Shown here: piece by piece, positions 4,801 through 5,830 of the stretch | Layout of the letters: each line of letters starts with the position of its first letter | Position numbering within the stretch: the first letter of the stretch is position 1 | Source of the DNA: Candidatus Delongbacteria bacterium | GTDB taxonomy: Bacteria > UBA4055 | Length of the DNA stretch: 5,830 nucleotides | NCBI GenBank assembly: GCA_022013635.1 | Contig: JAKLPX010000054.1 | Span: forward strand, 1-5,830 | Direction: 5' to 3' | Made by a program: the position numbers and the translations under genes | Notes under the pieces: generated by a model | The model's database searches: none | Told to the model about the DNA's origin: nothing | The model's input: only the letters and a program-made list of their open reading frames with translations

Positions 4801-5830
4801 TTAAAATTCCGGAAAATCGAACAATAGTGTTAAATAAGTCCTGACCTCATGGCCATACTCAACATTTTCATTTATGAATTTATCCAATCCGTAACAAGCA
4901 GTAAATTCCAATGACATCGGATAACCGTAAAAAAGCGTGCCGAAAAGCCTTAAATTCATTCCGACATCAGTCTTAAGATCGTCAAAAGCATCTTTTACAT
5001 CCCCGTCAATCCATGCCATTCCGGCTTCGGAGAAAACTCCTATGAATAAATTCTTGAAATTAAAGAATCCGAACCTTTTATCCGTTCTGTCAACTATCGG
5101 AAATCTCATATACAGACCGCTCCACGCCGTTTTTGTGCCGCCGATACTGTAAAATGAATAACCTTTCAAGCCTGTTATACCGCCTATATAATTGTAATAG
5201 AAAGAATCAATTTCGTCGTTGTCAAGCAAAGAACCATTTAATTTAATAGTCATTCCCGAATTGAAAGGAAGTTTGAAATTCTCCTTAAGGTCGGCGGAGT
5301 AGAAATTATAGTTATACTTTATATAATCTTCCTGCAAAGTCCCGTAATCCGAATTGAGATTAAAACCCTGAATGAAATCTGTCTGATGCCTCGAATAGTG
5401 CAGTTTTACCTGCCTGCCGTATATAGGATTTACATAATAATTGTAATCAAATTTAGACTGACTGATATTTATGTTGAAGTTAAAACTTCTTTCCTTAAAA
5501 TATGTGTATTGAAGCACAAAATCGCCGTAATCCGCTTTCGCGTCGTTTCTTAAATAGGCAAAATATCCGTCAAAATCAAATTTTCCCAGTTTGCTGGTCA
5601 GAAGGTCAGGTATAAATTCCATCGGTAGTTTTAACCCGAAATCAAATTCCTTCAGATTATAAGTAAAATCAATACCGTTTTCCTGATAAATCGGCACATC
5701 ATTCCCGAATTCATCTTCATAAGAATCTACAATTATACTTTCATCAACAAATGAATTGTCATCATGTTTTTCAACATTTATTCCCATTCCGTATAATGTA
5801 GGCAGTAAAAATCTATATTCTGCCATCGCA
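4801..5830 (-). CDS. Omp85/BamA-like C-terminal beta-barrel, 5'-partial (outer-membrane protein)
   Basis: About 342 visible residues end at TAA 4803-4801. The gene's true start is outside the window; the frame is open past ATG 5826, and the preceding codon is Ala. The protein is rich in alternating aromatic/polar strands typical of outer-membrane barrels. GLKGYSFYSIGG (219-230 from ATG 5826) matches the Omp85 L6 loop signature (V/I/L-R/K-G-Y/F). It is followed by AWSGLYMRFPIVD and LFIGVFSEAGMAW (260-272), the standard last-strand block. The C-terminus is a beta signal ending in Phe (LLFDFPEF). The opening YRFLLPTLYGMG resembles the start of barrels fused behind TolB-like propeller or peptidase domains, as well as Omp85 proteins. 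So this could be a BamA or TamA-type assembly factor, or a TolB-plus-barrel protein; the missing N-terminus would decide. The barrel is certain in type; exact family is moderate. Confidence 0.82.
   Translation of the reverse strand, partial: AMAEYRFLLPTLYGMGINVEKHDDNSFVDESIIVDSYEDEFGNDVPIYQENGIDFTYNLKEFDFGLKLPMEFIPDLLTSKLGKFDFDGYFAYLRNDAKADYGDFVLQYTYFKERSFNFNINISQSKFDYNYYVNPIYGRQVKLHYSRHQTDFIQGFNLNSDYGTLQEDYIKYNYNFYSADLKENFKLPFNSGMTIKLNGSLLDNDEIDSFYYNYIGGITGLKGYSFYSIGGTKTAWSGLYMRFPIVDRTDKRFGFFNFKNLFIGVFSEAGMAWIDGDVKDAFDDLKTDVGMNLRLFGTLFYGYPMSLEFTACYGLDKFINENVEYGHEVRTYLTLLFDFPEF

Noticed and set aside
4582..5152. Plus-strand reading frames opposite the 365-aa and barrel genes
   Set aside because: They are antisense to well-supported genes; the apparent hydrophobic content of one reflects the antisense of a charged N-terminal region.
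5824..5826. ATG at 5826 as the true start of the barrel gene
   Set aside because: The frame continues past it to the window end, there is no signal peptide after it, and an outer-membrane protein needs one.
1..5830. CRISPR array, insertion sequence or attachment site
   Set aside because: No spaced direct repeats, transposase motifs or terminal inverted repeats were seen on either strand.

Overview
The window is about 5.8 kb of AT-rich bacterial DNA. It holds one AT-rich gene end on the + strand (1-671) and, facing it, a run of seven genes on the - strand (about 5830 down to 785) that closes with a strong intrinsic terminator at 670-698. Stops and starts fit the standard bacterial code. Outer-membrane barrel and signal-peptide proteins point to a didermic bacterium. 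Tandem 'PGxGE(F/Y)Y' envelope proteins beside an Omp85-type barrel, low GC and patchy Shine-Dalgarno use suggest the FCB group (Cloacimonadota- or Delongbacteria-like lineages). That placement is inference, not a firm identification.

The - strand genes read, in order of transcription: the C-terminal barrel of an Omp85/BamA-like or TolB-plus-barrel outer-membrane protein (5' end outside the window); a 365-aa and a 236-aa secreted or membrane protein that look like paralogues; a site-2-protease-like M50 membrane peptidase; a TatD-family metal-dependent hydrolase; a small secreted TPR-like protein; and a 58-aa highly basic protein. Spacing between the first five is tight (19 nt, a TAATG overlap, 4 nt, 8 nt), so they probably form one operon with an envelope theme. 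A 57-nt gap after tatD holds a good sigma70-like promoter (TTGCAA-17 nt-TATCAT), so the TPR gene and the 58-aa gene can also be made independently.

The least ordinary part is 670-961. The 58-aa protein resembles the ribosome-rescue factor ArfA (RV-x3-KKG-x-Y-x-RK). Its coding RNA contains three back-to-back hairpins, each with a 6-nt loop, and its 3' UTR is also foldable before the terminator. ArfA in Escherichia coli is controlled by structure in its own mRNA, so this layout deserves a check.

The + strand gene carries a clear C-terminal half of an RloB-type (abortive-infection, Toprim-like) protein. The reading frame runs in from outside the window, and its first ~70 visible residues do not look like RloB. 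GC content falls from about 37% (1-240) to about 25% (241-660), which suggests a chimeric or decayed defence gene next to the operon's end.
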